Of a stretch of DNA of 64,000 bases, positions 1 to 13,320 are shown in pieces. The notes under the pieces were generated by a model. That model did no database searches, had not been told where the DNA came from, and saw nothing but the letters and a program-made list of their open reading frames with translations. This DNA is from Papio anubis (taxonomy: Eukaryota > Chordata > Mammalia > Primates > Cercopithecidae), in contig NC_044988.1 of assembly GCF_008728515.1 (NCBI RefSeq), positions 29,284,998 to 29,348,997 of the forward strand, given 5' to 3'. The stretch's first letter is position 1, and each line of letters begins with the position of its first letter. A program made the translations under genes and the position numbers.

Positions 1-475
1 TGCACGGCAGAACATGAGCAGCGGGTGAGTGAAGCTTCATTTACAGCCGCTCCCCATTGCTTGTATTACCACCTGAGCTCCTCCTCCTGTCAGATCAGGA
101 GCGACATTAGATTCTCACAGGAGCACGAACCCTATTGTGAACTGCATATGTGAGGGATCTAGGTTGTGCACTGCTTATGAGAATCTAATGCCTGATAATC
201 TGTGGCTGTCTCCCATCACCTTCACATGGGGCCCTCTAGTTGCAGGAAAACAAGCTCAGGACTCCTACTGATTCTATATTATGATGAGTTATATAATTAT
301 TTCATTATAGATTGCAATGTAATAAGAATAGAAATAAAATACACAATAAATAGAATGTGCTTGAGTCATCCCAAAACCATCCCCTATCCCCCGCTGCCAC
401 CCCAGTCCATGGAAAATTGTCTTCCATTAAACCGGTCTCTGCTGTCAAAAAGGTTGAGGTTTGCTGCTCTAGCTG
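1..475. mobile_element. MER1B-like hAT-Charlie DNA transposon, 5' end cut by window edge
   Basis: The text matches my memory of the MER1A/MER1B consensus: the 'cagatcaggagcgacattag' region, 'gagaatctaatgcctgat' and the terminal 'accggtctctgctgtcaaaa' followed by 'aggttg'. It is a non-autonomous fossil with no coding capacity. The first 30 bases look like an exon end followed by GTGAGT, but they belong to this element. Family name is from memory. Confidence 0.75.
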
Positions 476-690
476 TTATATTATACTTCGTTTTTGTCAC
501 TCAAAAGATTGATTTGTTTTTCTTTTTTCTTTTTTCTTTTTTTGTTTGAGTATTACTATGAAGTCATGAGTCATTTTTCTTTCTACTTACCCAGATTTCC
601 ACAAATTTTACCAATGCAACCTTTTTAATGGCTTGCATTTTTAGAAATATCAATATTGATTCATATAAAGGTTTGTTATTATTATTATTA

Positions 691-992
691 TTTTTTTTTT
701 TTTTTTTTTTTTGAGACAGAGTCTCGCTCTATCACCCAGGCTGGAGTGCAGTGGTGTGATCTCGGCTCACTGCAACCTCCGCCTCCTGGGTTCAAACGAT
801 TCTCCTGCCTCAGCCGCCCGAGTAGCTGGGACTACAGGCGCCTGCCACCGCACTTAGTTAATTCTTATATTTTTAGTAGAGACAGGGTTACACCATCTTG
901 GCCAGGCTGGTCTTGAACTCCTGATCTCGTTATCCACCTGCCTCGGCCTCCCAAAGTGCTGGGATTACAGGCGTGAGCCACCGTGCCCATCC
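691..992 (-). mobile_element. Alu SINE
   Basis: Opens with a T-run then 'gagacagagtctcgctctat' and ends 'gagccaccgtgccc', the reverse complement of a full dimeric Alu (S/Y type). Confidence 0.93.
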
Positions 993-1446
993 TGTTATTT
1001 CTTTTAACTGCTGTATGGTATTCCTTTGTGAAGAAGCCATATTTTATTCATTTCCTTGTTGATATGCATTTATGTCTTTTTCAAGTTTTCAGCTCTTACA
1101 AACACTATGGAGTAAGATTTTTTGTCTTTGCCCCTCTGTACACATTTGTGAAAGTTTCTTTAAGAAATACACCTAAACGTGAAATTACCAAGTCACAAGT
1201 AATATACATTTCAGCCTTAGCTTTCTAAAATTTTACATTTGCAGTCCTAACAGCAGTGTAAGACAATTCCCATTTTCCAGTTCCTCACCCATACTTTCCA
1301 GTAGGACATGTGTGGAACTAAAATGCAAAGAACTTCAGAGCTCACCTGATCCAAGCATCCCCACCCTTACATTTCCAGATGCACAAAAATTAAGACCCAG
1401 AAAGGATAAGTGAATGGTTCCTTGAGATCAAAAATTACAGCGAGGT

Positions 1447-1740
1447 GGCCAGACACAGTGGCTCACACTATAACCCTGCTGCTTTGGGAGGCTGAGGCTG
1501 GAGGATCACTTGAAGCTAGGAGTTTAAGATCAGCCCGGGCAACATAGTGAGACCCCATCTTTACAAAACATTTTTAAAATTACCCAGGTGTGGTATCGTG
1601 CATCTCTGTAGTTCTAGCTACTCAGAAGGCTGAGGCAGAGGATTGTTGAGCCCAGAAATTCAAGGTAACAGTGAGCTATGGTCGTGCCACTCCTCTCCAG
1701 ATCAAGCAACGGAGTGAGACCCTATCTCTAGAAAAAATAA
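1447..1740 (+). mobile_element. Alu SINE, old (J-like)
   Basis: Begins 'ggccagacacagtggctcac' and ends in a short A-rich tail. Many diverged positions and 'gagaccccatctttacaaaa' are typical of AluJ. Confidence 0.88.
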
Positions 1741-3005
1741 TAGTTTAGAAAATAAAATTATAGTGAGAAACACAAACAGCTATTCACACAGTTAGGAATG
1801 GAGAGTTCTTCATTACAGTATTCAGGAGGTGTACACATATTTCCCCATTTAATCCTTCCTGGAGCAGCTCTTCATTTTCAATCCTCATTCCTTACATCTA
1901 AACTTAGTCCCCAAGTCTCCCTCCTAGATGAGATAAGCATTCTTAGGATGCAGTAGTTTCAATTCTCTATTCCTTAGAGGAAGATGAAGGCATTAAAATG
2001 TTTGCTTATGGATGCTTTGTATCTTTTAGAAACTTTATCCTATAATCGGGGAAAAAATGCTTGTGGCATTGGAATAGATTTATTTGCATCCAATGAACTC
2101 TATAGTTATTCAACTTCTGCTCGCATTTAAATCAGCATTTAATCACCCACAGGTGGCATTTACAACGCTGTCTACTTCTTGCTGCAAGTATTATCCCTTA
2201 ATTACATCACAGTGGGACTTAGAACGCATTAGCGCACTGAATGATTCAGAAATGTAGGAGGCCAAAGAAGGACAAGTCTGGACGGTTTTCAATGGACCCA
2301 ACTTGTCATCATGAGAAACAGACCCGCAAATATAGAGTTAATATTCTTGAGCTGTACTGGGCACTGTAGAAGTGCCAAGGACACCCCGTTAGAAATGCCA
2401 AGGCCACTCTGTTAGAAACTAGGTCTTTACTCTGGGGAATGACAGAAGAGACTTCTCTCTAGTATGGTTGTGGCCCCTTCTCTTGGCTCCCAGGTCACCA
2501 TATTTTATAGTCTATTTAAGGAAAGAGAGAGAGAATGAACTTGGTTCAGAATCTTCAGGAAAATTTCACAGAATTTAGGAAGCATCTTTCCTAAATCTCT
2601 TGTTTTAAATTTTTGGTTTTCTTCTCCAGTTCTTGTCTGCTTTAGAGTGGTTTTGATTAGATTGGTCTTGACAGTTCCCCAGTCCCAGACGAGTGTCCCC
2701 TTTCCTGCACCTCCCCCCATCCACGACATGAAAATGGAAAGAATCCAGTGAGGTTTGAACCCCAGATAAAATTGGCAAGCTAAGTTTGCCTTGGGTGACC
2801 TCACCTTTTCATTTCTGTCCATTTTCCTCTCTTTTTGTTCCTTGCCATCGCCCCATACCTCAAACGACCTGCGACTCGTGGCTTTTCTATGCTGATCCCC
2901 AAAATAAAAGTCTCTTTTCAAGCAAAGATCTCTAAACTCATTCGCTATGGTATCAATAACAGGTATGGATTAGTCTTATCACTCCCAAGAGTATTATCAT
3001 TTTGT

Positions 3006-3300
3006 GCCGGGTGCGGTGGCTCACGCCTGTAATCCTAGCTCTTTCGGAGGCTGAGGCGGGTGAATCACCTGAGTGAGGTCAAGAGTTCGAGACTAGCCTG
3101 GCCAACATGGTAAACCCTCATCTCTACTAAAAATACAAAAAGTAGCTGGGCATGGTGGTGGGTGTCTGTAATCCCAGCTACTTAGGAGGCTGAGGCAGGA
3201 GAATCTCTTGAACCCAGGAAGCAGAAGTTGCAGTGAGCTGAGATCCCGCCATTGCACTCCAGCCTGGGCAACAGAGCAAAAAAAAAAAAAAAAAAAAAAA
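3006..3300 (+). mobile_element. Alu SINE with target-site duplication
   Basis: Full-length element with a long A-tail. The 12-base duplication attatcattttg flanks it at 2993-3004 and 3303-3314, showing retrotransposition. Confidence 0.94.
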
Positions 3301-4012
3301 GCATTATCATTTTGGCGAGGACAGCAGTTCCTATTTCTTAATTGAAGAAATCCAGATTTCTTCTCATTCCAAGAGTCTGTCAGGTAACTTTTTCACTGTT
3401 GATGTTGCTATTTCCATGCCAATCAGTAATCCTGGTCATAGTTGTGTCCCTTAAAGAGATCAAATAAATGAAAATGAAGATTTGTGGGGCAGATAAATTC
3501 AGGGATATTTCTTCGTTTATAGAGGATTCACCTCATGAATTTGAAATATGGCTTGACTTATAAAAAGTTGATCTACCTGGAACTTGTAGACAATACATCT
3601 ATCGGGCCAAACAATAAATGCTTACACTGAGAAAGCCAGGTTTGGGATTTCAAATTCGTGTGCCCTTAACATAAACTGCAGAGCCCCCTTGGGTGGAGGG
3701 AACTATTACCTGGTTCTAATGGCAGATGTCATCTGGCCTTGAGTGCCAGTGGTAACCAGAGTCACATATTTGAGGATTTTGGTATTGATGAGGGTTGCAG
3801 TTGAACATCACCTGAGTTGAACTCCAGTTATCTTTACCTCTCTTAAAGGAGCAGCTGCCACAGAGCCTCAGGTGAAGTTGGCTTGGGATAGACCCGCATT
3901 GCCTTCCAGTCCCCAGCCTCACCTTCCTCCCACCTTTTCACTGCCTCTTTTCTTTGCCCTGCCCCTTCAGGTGTCCTGTGCGGGGCACCATTCGAGTTGC
4001 ATTCTATTGTAT

Positions 4013-4042
4013 TAGGTTGGTGCAAATGTAACTGTGGTAATG
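4013..4042 (+). mobile_element. Half MADE1 (mariner MITE) fragment
   Basis: 'ttaggttggtgcaaatgtaa' matches the terminal sequence of the 80-bp MADE1 element derived from Hsmar1. The second inverted terminus is not present, so only one end survives. Confidence 0.6.
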
Positions 4043-5467
4043 TGTGAGTGCTGCCCCGTGTCTCTACCTTATTCAAGTTTCTTTAAGGAACAGCTGTAGA
4101 TGAGTTCTGGTAGAACTGGGTAGTGCTCCCGGAAGTATCCCCACGGGTCAGTGGGGGTTGGGCATTCATAAAATAAATCCTTGCTCTAACAATAGAGACC
4201 GACTTCTAGAGCCAGAAGTGTTCATCCCAGGAATGACCAGGGGCTCTCAAACCAGGGACTTGGGCCCTCTTCAGTGCCATGTGCAGCCTCTGTGGGTTAG
4301 AGGCATGGAGCTAGAGCAGGGTCCTCTGAACCAGAGCCAGGCAGGAGGCTCTGAGAAATCAGAAGCAGAAGCACAGCAATTCCGAAAGCAGAGCAGAACA
4401 GCTGGAAAAAACTGAGTTGATGAAAGGGATTATCTAAATCCGAGCTTGGCATTCCTTGCTCTGTGTTCAGATTAAGAAAACACTAGTGGTTTGCCTAGGA
4501 ACACATTTTCACCAACTCCTGGCTTGTTTTCCATGTGGCCCAACAGCTGGTACTAGAGACACCAGCTGCTTTCTGGTGGGGGCAGAATGAAAACAGCATG
4601 GGCTGAAGCCAAGGCCCAGCGAGGCCTTCAAGGGCATCCTATCCTGAGGCCACCATGGGGGGTATGTGCAGAGATCACAGGCGCTGAGGTTGTAATGAGC
4701 TTGTTAAGCTCCCTGCCGTCCCTTTAACTGGTGATTACAGTAAAGAGAGCCACATAAAGTATATTTTCATCTCTCATTTCAGCCCCCGAGAGCCTCTGAG
4801 GTCTTGTTTATCCAATTATCAGACTTGCTGTGGAGGACTGTGCTTGCCGAGAACAAGCGTATCAGTTGGAGCATGATTTCTCTGATGGATAATTAGCTGT
4901 TTTCAGCACTCCTCCTATTCAACTGAATGTTCTCAGACCAGAAGTCTGATCTGACCTAACGGGGATGTGCTCGCATATCGCAGTGGAGTCTTAAGGAGTA
5001 CTACACGCCTTCTCTTCTGCGGGGGAAAAAGAATGGCATAGCATGTATGCAGAAGCTGGCAGGAAGGAACATCTGCGAGTTATGATTTAGTGACTAGAAT
5101 TTCTAAGGAAAGAAATGAACCAGAAATAACTCCAAACAAAGTGGTTAGGAAGGGGGGCAGAACATGGGGAGTATCTTTGAAAGGGACTTTATTTCATCCC
5201 AGGAAATGGATTCCCAGTTTAAGCCCAGTGAGCTCTATATTAGGAGTGGATCTTCTCAGTGCTGGGGGAAGGAAGGGTGGTTGTGCATCAGAGTTGAGTG
5301 TCCAGCCCCACCCTGGAGACTCCCATTCAGGAGGTCTGGGATGGGGCACTGGTGGTCTGACACTCTCTTTTGTTCACATCAAATCTTCCCCCTCCTTCTC
5401 ATGGAAGGGAAGCTTCCACCAACCCTTAGTGAGTTCCTCTACTGTGTGGAGTTGTCCAATGCTCCAT

Positions 5468-5760
5468 ACCAGGCACAGCAGCTCACACCTGCAATCCCAG
5501 CGCTTTGGGAGGCCAAGGCGGGAGGATCCATTGAGCCCAGGAGTTCAAGACCAGCCTAGGCTACATAGTGAGACCCTGTCTCTACAACAACAGCAACAAA
5601 TTAGCCAGGGGAGGGGGTCCGCACCTGCAGTCCCAGTTACTTGGGAGGCTGAGGCAGGAGGATCGCTTAACCTAGGAAGGTCGAGGCTACAGTGAGCCGT
5701 GATCATGCCCACTGCCCTCCAGCCTGGGCGACCGAGTGAGACACTCTCAAAAAACAGAAA
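5468..5760 (+). mobile_element. Alu SINE, old (J-like)
   Basis: Starts 'ccaggcacagcagctcacac', has both monomers, and ends 'gagacactctcaaaaaacag'. Strong divergence suggests AluJ. Confidence 0.9.
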
Positions 5761-7241
5761 ACTCTGTCCTAAGTATAAGATGATTTGGAAGCCCAGTCCT
5801 TGGTTTTATTAGGCTTAGCAAGCAGTTGCTTATGGAACAGAAGCTTTTATAAACAAACCATTTACTTAGGAAGGGCAGCGGCAGCCCAGGCAAAATCTAG
5901 TCATTTAAATTAGCCAAGGAATGGAAACAAAGAGAAAGTGAATTTCTGGTGCTGGTTGCAGCTTGGTCTCAATAATAAATCAGGAACACAATCCCCGCAT
6001 TCCTAATGCCTTGCTCCAAAACTCAGCAATCCTCCTATTTGTAAAAACGAAAAAATTCAGGAGGGAACCAATTGCCTAAGGTTATGACAGCAAAGCTACC
6101 ATTCCAGTATAACATTCAACCACTAGAGGGCACAATTCACTCACTTTCTAGATTCAGACACACGACTACCTTTTTCGTTACAAAACATATGAAGTCGTGA
6201 TTTATGAAAGTAGGACGCATATTTTACTTTTTGCCCTTGAAGTGCAGGACCAAGAAAAACTGAAAAGTATTGCAGCGTCCTACGTGATCACTATTGTCAT
6301 TTTTCGCAAAGAATTTTATTCTAGCCTGTCAGTTTCTGCCTCCTTTCATTAGTAAGTCCTGACCTTAGACCTCTGGCATGTTTGGGGAAGGTGTAGTGGG
6401 GAGGGGGATCAAGAGATGCATCCCTTAAGGTAGCTAGAGATCGAAATCTTATCATTTTGGGGAGAGTTGCTTACTATAAATATTTACACATTCACTAATT
6501 CTGCCTCGTATGTAAACCAAAGAATGTGCCGAATTTTCCTAGAATCATGGTTGAGGCAGGTAGGAAGTAGGAGTAAGGAGGTGCTGTGTGCATTAGTGTC
6601 ACTGATTCCACCGTTCACAACTCCATATCACTCTCCTTATTTTATACTCATTTGAGTCCACAATGCTTTGGTGTTACAGCCCATGTACAACTGTCCTCCC
6701 TAAAAGTCCTGCTGTCGGTTTAACAGTAACGAATGTCATTTTTCCACTATCCTTTACATAGAATTCAGCAGGAAGGTTCATGAGGCATCGTGTTTCTACA
6801 TGGGTTACACTGGTTGATGGAGGCAGTAGCAATGGAGAAGTAGTGATGAAATAAAAGCAAAGTTAGGCTTGCATTTGACTGTGATCTTGAATAAATTTGT
6901 CTAGATTAGAGGGAGCACCTAAAATCCAAAAAGCCTTTTTTACTTTGATTTCTATACTTTTGTTAGTTTTAAAAATTATTTTTAAAAATCAGTCCTTTGA
7001 AGTGGCTTGTTCTCTTCTGATGAGACAGCTTTGGGGAACTGTTTAGTCTTATTTCTTTTGTGAGTGGGAAGTTGTGGGGACGCTACTTTGTAGCTTTTTC
7101 ATCCTCAGTTCTGACCTCCTCATGTACTTTACAGATGCCCCCAAAGGTCAGCATTCATCCACCTTTCCCTGGGAGTGTTTGGCCATCTCTAAAGCAGAGG
7201 TATTTTAACAGCTCTCCTTAATGGATGTCCTATGGTTTCAG

Positions 7242-7377
7242 GCCTCAGACAGGCTACCCTTGGGTCCTCAGCAGAAGTAGGGAATCATCTTATACTTCCG
7301 GATCGTCTTATACTCAGGAAAAATATGAGATGCTGCGTCAGGGTTTCCCAAGGAAAGAAACTGAGTGGGAGGTGCAG
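7242..7377 (+). other. Cryptic exon candidate (weak)
   Basis: An open stretch of 136 bases sits between 'ggtttcag' and 'gtgcag|gtaaac', which are acceptable splice sites. Its length is not a multiple of three, so inclusion would shift the DOCK8 frame. I recognise no protein similarity. It could serve at most as a poison or alternative exon, and may be chance. Confidence 0.15.
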
Positions 7378-8351
7378 GTAAACCCCACAGTACAAAATAA
7401 AACAGAGCTGTCAGTAGTTGAAAGGACTGTATTTTGACAGCATAATAAGGTAATTGTTTAAAACCATGGCTAATTCATCAGATGTCATGTGTCTTTTATA
7501 GTTAAAAGATGGAATTTCTTTACCCACTGGTATAAACAACAGAAAGATTCTAAAACTTTCAAAAAATGTGCCAGTTCTGCCTGCTTTGTTTCATGTTCTT
7601 TGACAACTTTCAAAATGTAAACTGAGATTCATGTAACTATTAGTGGGAATATAAATATCATGGCTTCATAAGGATAAAATTAGAGGAGCTTAACATAATG
7701 GCTCATTTTAATGATTTCTAAGGGGTTTCCATGCCCAGGTTAATAATTGTACATTTAGCAATAAGAAAATCTCAAAGCCTATTTCTTATCTTTCCCTAGA
7801 GTTATAGCTTTTAAACCCAACCTGGTCGTTCCTTTTGTACCACTCCACTCACTCGATAAGGGTGACATGGGCTGAGCTTTCTCTCCTATCAGGGTTCAAA
7901 GACAAGTTTAGTAGCGTTTCTAAACTTCCCTCAATCAGCTCACAGGAAACAGACCAGTTTCGTTATCCTATTAACAGATTTACATTTCTGTTCTCTCAAA
8001 GTGTCAGTTAATGTCCTTAAAGGTAATATGCACAAATATACACAATAGTCTCTGAATTTTTCTCGGAAACCTTAGAATTCCGATTCATTCTCTTTGGCTC
8101 AGACTTGGGTGAATTTGCTTCTCAGAGTAGGGGCATGAACAATTATTCTTCACTTAATGTAATCTGTTTCTTCTTTCTCTTTCCCCCGCCCTCCAATAGC
8201 CCTTCTGAGCTTGTTTGTTCTTCCCTTACTCCCATTGTTGAAAACGTAGCCTCCCCTCGTTCTCACCTTTCCAGAAATCTCCCTGTGCTCCTCAAGCTCG
8301 GCTCATCGCAAACTTGGAGTTCTGTTTTCTCATGCCCTTCTTGCGTTTTCT

Positions 8352-8612
8352 TCTTTTAAGAGACAGAGTCTTGCTCGGTCTCCCAGATTGGAGTGAAGTG
8401 GTATGATTCTAGCTCACTGCAGCCTCAAACTCCTGGGCTCAAGCGATCCTCCCACCTCAGCCTCCCGAGAAGCTAGGACCACTGTTGTGTGTCACCACGC
8501 CAGCTACTTATTTTATCTTTTCTAGAGACAAGGTCTCACTCTGTTGCCCAGGCTGGTCTTGAACTCCTAGCCTCAAGCAATCTTCCTACCTCAGCCTCCC
8601 AAAGGACTGGGA
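8352..8612 (-). mobile_element. Alu SINE, old
   Basis: Reverse-complement Alu ('agagacagagtcttgctcgg' to 'cctcccaaaggactgggagg') lacking a clear poly-T head. Truncated and diverged. Confidence 0.85.
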
Positions 8613-10677
8613 GGTGCCACTCTTCTTGCATTTTTTACCTTTGCATTTATTTCCTGGTTACAATACTTTTAACTTAATGACTGTTGAACTAGATTCTGCC
8701 AATGTACATGCCGTCCAGGACACGTTCATGCCACTTTAATTCTCTTAGAACATCAGTGAGATAGTCTCACTGGGGAGAGAGAAAGGGCAGGGGTTTGGTT
8801 GTCTGGCAGGTTTTCTTTCACTTTAATAACCAGCCTACCCTCGGGGGGAGGAATTGATTGACGGCTGCTTCCTCTTTTGTAAAGAACAAACATCCAATTA
8901 GTGGTTTGTCCTCACTCTGCGGCTAAGGGGAATAATAACCCCTGTGCTCCTCAATGCCGCTCCCTGCATTATTTTGAAACCAATATAATTTTGTTGGGAC
9001 GGAATGTAGATAGCAACCTTAACGGGGAGGAATGTGGAAGAAGAATCACTGAAGGGGGACCAGTCAGCCTGACAGGCGGCAACTCTGGTGCTAAAGAATG
9101 GACACAGGATCAGAGCTGTGGACCTCCGTCCTGACTGCAAACTTCCTGAGGGTGGCAGAGATTCATACTATTTCTCCCATCAGGACAAAAATCAGTGTGT
9201 TGGAGCTCACTCAGGAAGTGCTTTTTGGGATTGGCATGGGAAGGGGATGAGGCCGGTTGACAGTTAGCCTCGTTCACTGGGGTTTTGTTGTAGGAGCTGG
9301 GTGGTGGCACCATATGGCCAACAGGAGACGCCAGTGACATCCCTAATTTCTCTAGCTTCCTGATAGGTCCTGGTAGGGTCGGGGGTCCACCAGGATTTGC
9401 CTTGTATGGTCTACCTCTGACTGAAATTAAACTCTAAGTAGGTAACTGGGGAAGGCCTTTCTCCAGTGAAGTTTTGATGTAATCTCATCATCGGGGACTG
9501 GATTGGACCTGGAGAAATCAGTTTTTCTATAGTCTTGTTTCTAGAGTGGCACCCTGGTGTTGGGCAGGTCAGAAGGACAGATAGTTGGTCACTACCTTCA
9601 ACACCAATCATGGCTGGAAAAGGGCCCCAGTAGGGAGTGCCTTTCTCACTTACCAATCACAAAGGCTCGAAGGTTGTCTGCAATTCTTTCGGGTGCCACA
9701 AAGCTGTCATTAGAGCTGCCTATTGGCAAATCACGTTCAAGTTTTTGATCATCACATTGCAGTCTTCCTTCACTGTTTCTTCCCCGGGTCCTGGAATTAA
9801 GACTGGGCTCCATTTGACAAGTTATCTTCTATGCAGGTAGAGCAGGCTACGTCAGCTCACAGCATCTACTCAGTAGGCACAGAAATACCCATTGAATGGG
9901 ACTGAGAAAGTGGAATGGGAGGGGAAGGTGTGAAGAACAGGAAGGTTTCCTCTTTATGTCCCAAGTCTGTCTACTTAGAGCAACAGGATGGTGATGATGC
10001 TTTCTGGTTAAAGACGTCATGGCAACAGTCTTCCCTTGACAGCTCTCTAGCAATAGCCAGTGGCATGTAAACCCTGCATTTTTGCACTGTATCCAGTGTT
10101 TCCAACTCCCTTATAGAACTTTCCCTGAAGTCAGCAAGAACCCTGTGAGAATCAGGATTTGTCTAGAAATTTAGCATTTACCTAATCAATGATTCTCTAG
10201 ACATGCCAGTACCTCTAAAGGATTCATATGCGTGTTTGGTGGGCTTCAAGCATGTGGCAATTTGGAGAAGGAAGTGGAGAATGCAGTAGCAGCAGGAGAA
10301 ATGTCTGATGTTGCTAAACATCAACTCCACGGCAAACCTAGAACTGGGGGAATGGGAGGCATGGTGCGGGTAGCTGCTGACACACAGCTCTGGAGACAGC
10401 TGCCTGCAAAGCTGGATGGGACTTCAGGCAATAAGCTTGTACTAACTGCCTGTCAACATTGTGACAGGAGCCATGGTCCACATCGAGCATAGAATTATTA
10501 TTACTACTAAGCATGAGCCTCACCATGATGCTCTTGGGGTGGAACACAAGAGCCCAGAGAGAATATGCTTATTTTATGCAACCTCTAATGTTTCCTCCCA
10601 GAGTTGTGATGAAACTGAACCAAACTCTAGCATGAGAATTGGTATCCCAGGTTAGCAGCCAAAACAAGTGACACTTG

Positions 10678-10973
10678 GCCAGGCATGGTGGCTCACGCCT
10701 GTAATCCCAGCATCTTGGGAATCGGGAGGTGGGTGGATCGTGCGCCCGGAAGAGAGTTTGGAGATGTGCCTGGCCAACATAGCGTGAAACCCCGCCTCTA
10801 CTAAAATGAAACAGCTGGGCTGGTGGTGGGCTTCAGCAATCCCAGCTACTTGGGAGGCTGAGGCAGGAGAACGCTGAACTCTGAGGCGAGGTTGCAGGAG
10901 TCGAGATCACACCACCGCACTCTAGCCCAGCCACACAGTGTGAGACTCTATCTGAAAAAAAAAAAAAAAAAAA
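10678..10973 (+). mobile_element. Alu SINE with many small indels
   Basis: Starts 'ggccaggcatggtggctcac' and ends in a long A-tail. The middle carries an unusual density of single-base gains and losses, for example 'aggagaacgctgaactctga'. It sits directly before a perfect tandem duplication, so sequence or assembly error is suspected. Confidence 0.88.
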
Positions 10974-11005
10974 AGTGCTGATACTTAATCTAGCTCTGAA
11001 AGAAA

Positions 11006-11109
11006 TGAAGTCTGTAAGAGGGACTGTTAACCCTCAAAATGGTCTGGGGATGCTACATGAAGTCTGTAAGAGGGACTGTTAACCCTCAAAATGGTCTGGG
11101 GATGCTACA
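11006..11109. repeat. Perfect 52-bp tandem duplication
   Basis: The 52 bases starting 'tgaagtctgtaagagggact' at 11006-11057 are repeated without a mismatch at 11058-11109. The unit is not low complexity. Perfect identity means either a very recent duplication or an assembly join artefact. Confidence 0.95.
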
Positions 11110-12294
11110 TCCCCTTGTGGACCTGTCACACTGCTGTGAGTATAGGGAGTGGGAACCCTTCTTCTCAGCTCCTTCCTCACCATGTGTCATTTAGGGACAA
11201 AGGGAACAGGATATCTGCCCTTTGAAAAATCTCATATGCCTAGCAATACTCACCACCCTGTGAATAATGTTGATGCATTCACTTAACCAATATTATAAGC
11301 CCCTGCTGTGTGTCAGACACTATGCCTGGTGCTGAAATAGACAAGGAGGGGTGTCTTTGAAGGCAAATCCCAGTCTCCTAAGAGACACTAGAACCACAGG
11401 CAACTACGCTGATCTATGCAATGACATGTAATGCAACTTTGTCCTGCAACCACCTTGAGATCTTTGAAAGTTCTCCTATCTCCAAAACTCAGACAAATCC
11501 TCTCTCTTGCCAAGTGCCTAAAGCAAGGATGTGTTTATAGAGGTAGCTGGGGGCATCTGGTCAATTTATTTCCTAGCAGACCTGCTGTTTCCCCCGATTC
11601 CAATACTTTCTTCCCCACCCCAAACCAAGGCATCTAGCAATGTTAAAAACATCAAGAGAGATAAAACAAGCATTTTAATGAAGATTATTGATTTATTCAT
11701 TGGCTGTTTCTTTAAATACATAGAGAACTAATAAAGGATCTACCCCAAATAACCAAAAATATCAGCCTCAGCACCAGCAGAAATTGGAAGCGTTCTGGTA
11801 TTTATATGTGTTTTGCTCAGCTGGCAGATTTGTTGTAGGAAACTATTTGCAAAGCCTGGGAAAAATGTGCTCCCACTGTCTGTTAAAGGAACATGCAGGT
11901 TGGTTGGTGCCAGTTCTCCATCTGACAATTCTGTCTGGTGGCCTTAAAAAAAAAAAAAAAAACAGCATAGTCCAGATTTGGACTATGCAAATGGTATCTT
12001 TAAACTTAACTTTTAGATCTTGAGCAAAGCCAAATATTATTGAAATGTTTATTTTGGTTTTAACTGCAGGAGGTTTTCATTCAAAATGTGTTGCTTTAGG
12101 GGAAAAGGAAGGATGTTTATACTAGGTACTTTTTAGCATTCTTCTTTAGGAGACATTAATTAATTTAGTTCATATAATCAAAACTGGAATCAAGGAAAAA
12201 TTATTTATACTTTTAGAAATTCTCATGTTCTTATACTTCTTTGGAGATTGAATTGACTCCAAAGAGACTATTTTGTGATTAAGAATATTTTTGT

Positions 12295-12587
12295 GGCCGG
12301 GCACGGTGGCTCACGCCTGTAATCCCAGCACTTTGGGAGGCCAAGGCAGGTGGATCACCTGAGACCAGCAGTTCGAGACCAGCCTGGCCAACATGGCAAA
12401 ACCCTGTCTTTACTAAAACTACTAAAATTAGCCAGCTGTGGCAGCGGATGCCTGTAATCCCAGCTACTCAGAAGGCTGAGGCAGGAGACTCACTTGAACC
12501 TGGGAAGCAGAGGTGGCACTGGGCCAAGATCACGGCATTCCACTCCAGCCTGGGTGACAGAGCAAGTCTCCGTCTAAAAAAAAAAAA
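12295..12587 (+). mobile_element. Alu SINE with target-site duplication
   Basis: Complete dimeric Alu from 'ggccgggcacggtggctcac' to the A-tail. The bases aagaatatttttgt occur on both sides. Confidence 0.94.
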
Positions 12588-12734
12588 GAATATTTTTGTA
12601 TAGGGAGTCATTATAGTATGTCCTTAGACCAGGAGGTCCTGTTGAGGCAGAAATTTTTGAAGTAAAACCATTTTTTTTGAAGGAAACACATATTTAAATA
12701 TCAAAGAACACTGGACATATACTTTTTTAAATTT

Positions 12735-13320
12735 ATATACTTGTGTTAGTTATCTATTTCTAAACAAAACCTTTGCAGCTCAAAACCACAGTCATTATCT
12801 CACAGGTTTATGTAGGTTATGCAGGTGCAGCTGACCTGCTTGGTCTGAGCCTTGGAAAGGCTGCAGTGAGGATGTCAGCCTAGGCTGCCATCACCGCAAG
12901 GGTGTCCTGGGGGTGGATCCACTCCCCAGCTCACTCCTGTGGCTGTTGGCAGGATGCAGTTGCTCATGGGTTGTTAGGCTGAGGGCCTCAGTTCCTCACT
13001 AGGCCAGAGGCTTCCTTTAGTTCCCTCACATGTTTTCTCATGGGGGCAGCTCACAGCGTAGCAATTGGCTTCATCAGAACAAGCAAGCAGGAGAGTAAGA
13101 GACAGAAAGCAAGATAGAGGCCAGGGCCTTTCACAGCCTGACCTCAAGAGCAGTACCTCATCACTTTTGCCCTTTTTTGACAAACGTCCTATTGACTTTT
13201 GTCACTACATCAGAAGCAAGTCACTAGGTCTAGCCCACACTCAAAGGGAGAGGATTTCACAGAGCAAGAATATCAGGAAGCAGAATCATTGGTTATTTAA
13301 TCAGAAGCTGCTGGCACAGT
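12735..13320 (+). mobile_element. Ancient interspersed repeat, family uncertain
   Basis: Starts 'tgtgttagttatctatttct' and runs through segments such as 'cactccccagctcactcctg' that recur widely in mammalian genomes. It resembles an old LTR or DNA-transposon consensus that I cannot name confidently. No intact coding. Confidence 0.45.

Noticed and set aside
1..30. Apparent exon end with GTGAGT donor at the window start
   Set aside because: The bases continue into a MER1B transposon consensus and do not match any remembered DOCK8 residues.
656..916. Open frames across Alu copies here and elsewhere (for example 13372-13710, 18254-18619, 34051-34258)
   Set aside because: Translations show the well-known antisense Alu peptide wording (for example QAGVQW, SCLSLPSSWDYR), not real genes.
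2505..2921. 138-codon minus-strand open frame
   Set aside because: No recognisable domain, low-complexity end and AT-rich intron context; likely chance.
5090..5695. 201-codon plus-strand open frame
   Set aside because: Its second half lies in an Alu and the first half shows no similarity or splice structure.
8700..10660. Region with several medium open frames on both strands that could hide an ANGPTL fibrinogen domain
   Set aside because: I translated the candidates and saw no fibrinogen-domain signature; the stretch looks like old non-coding sequence.
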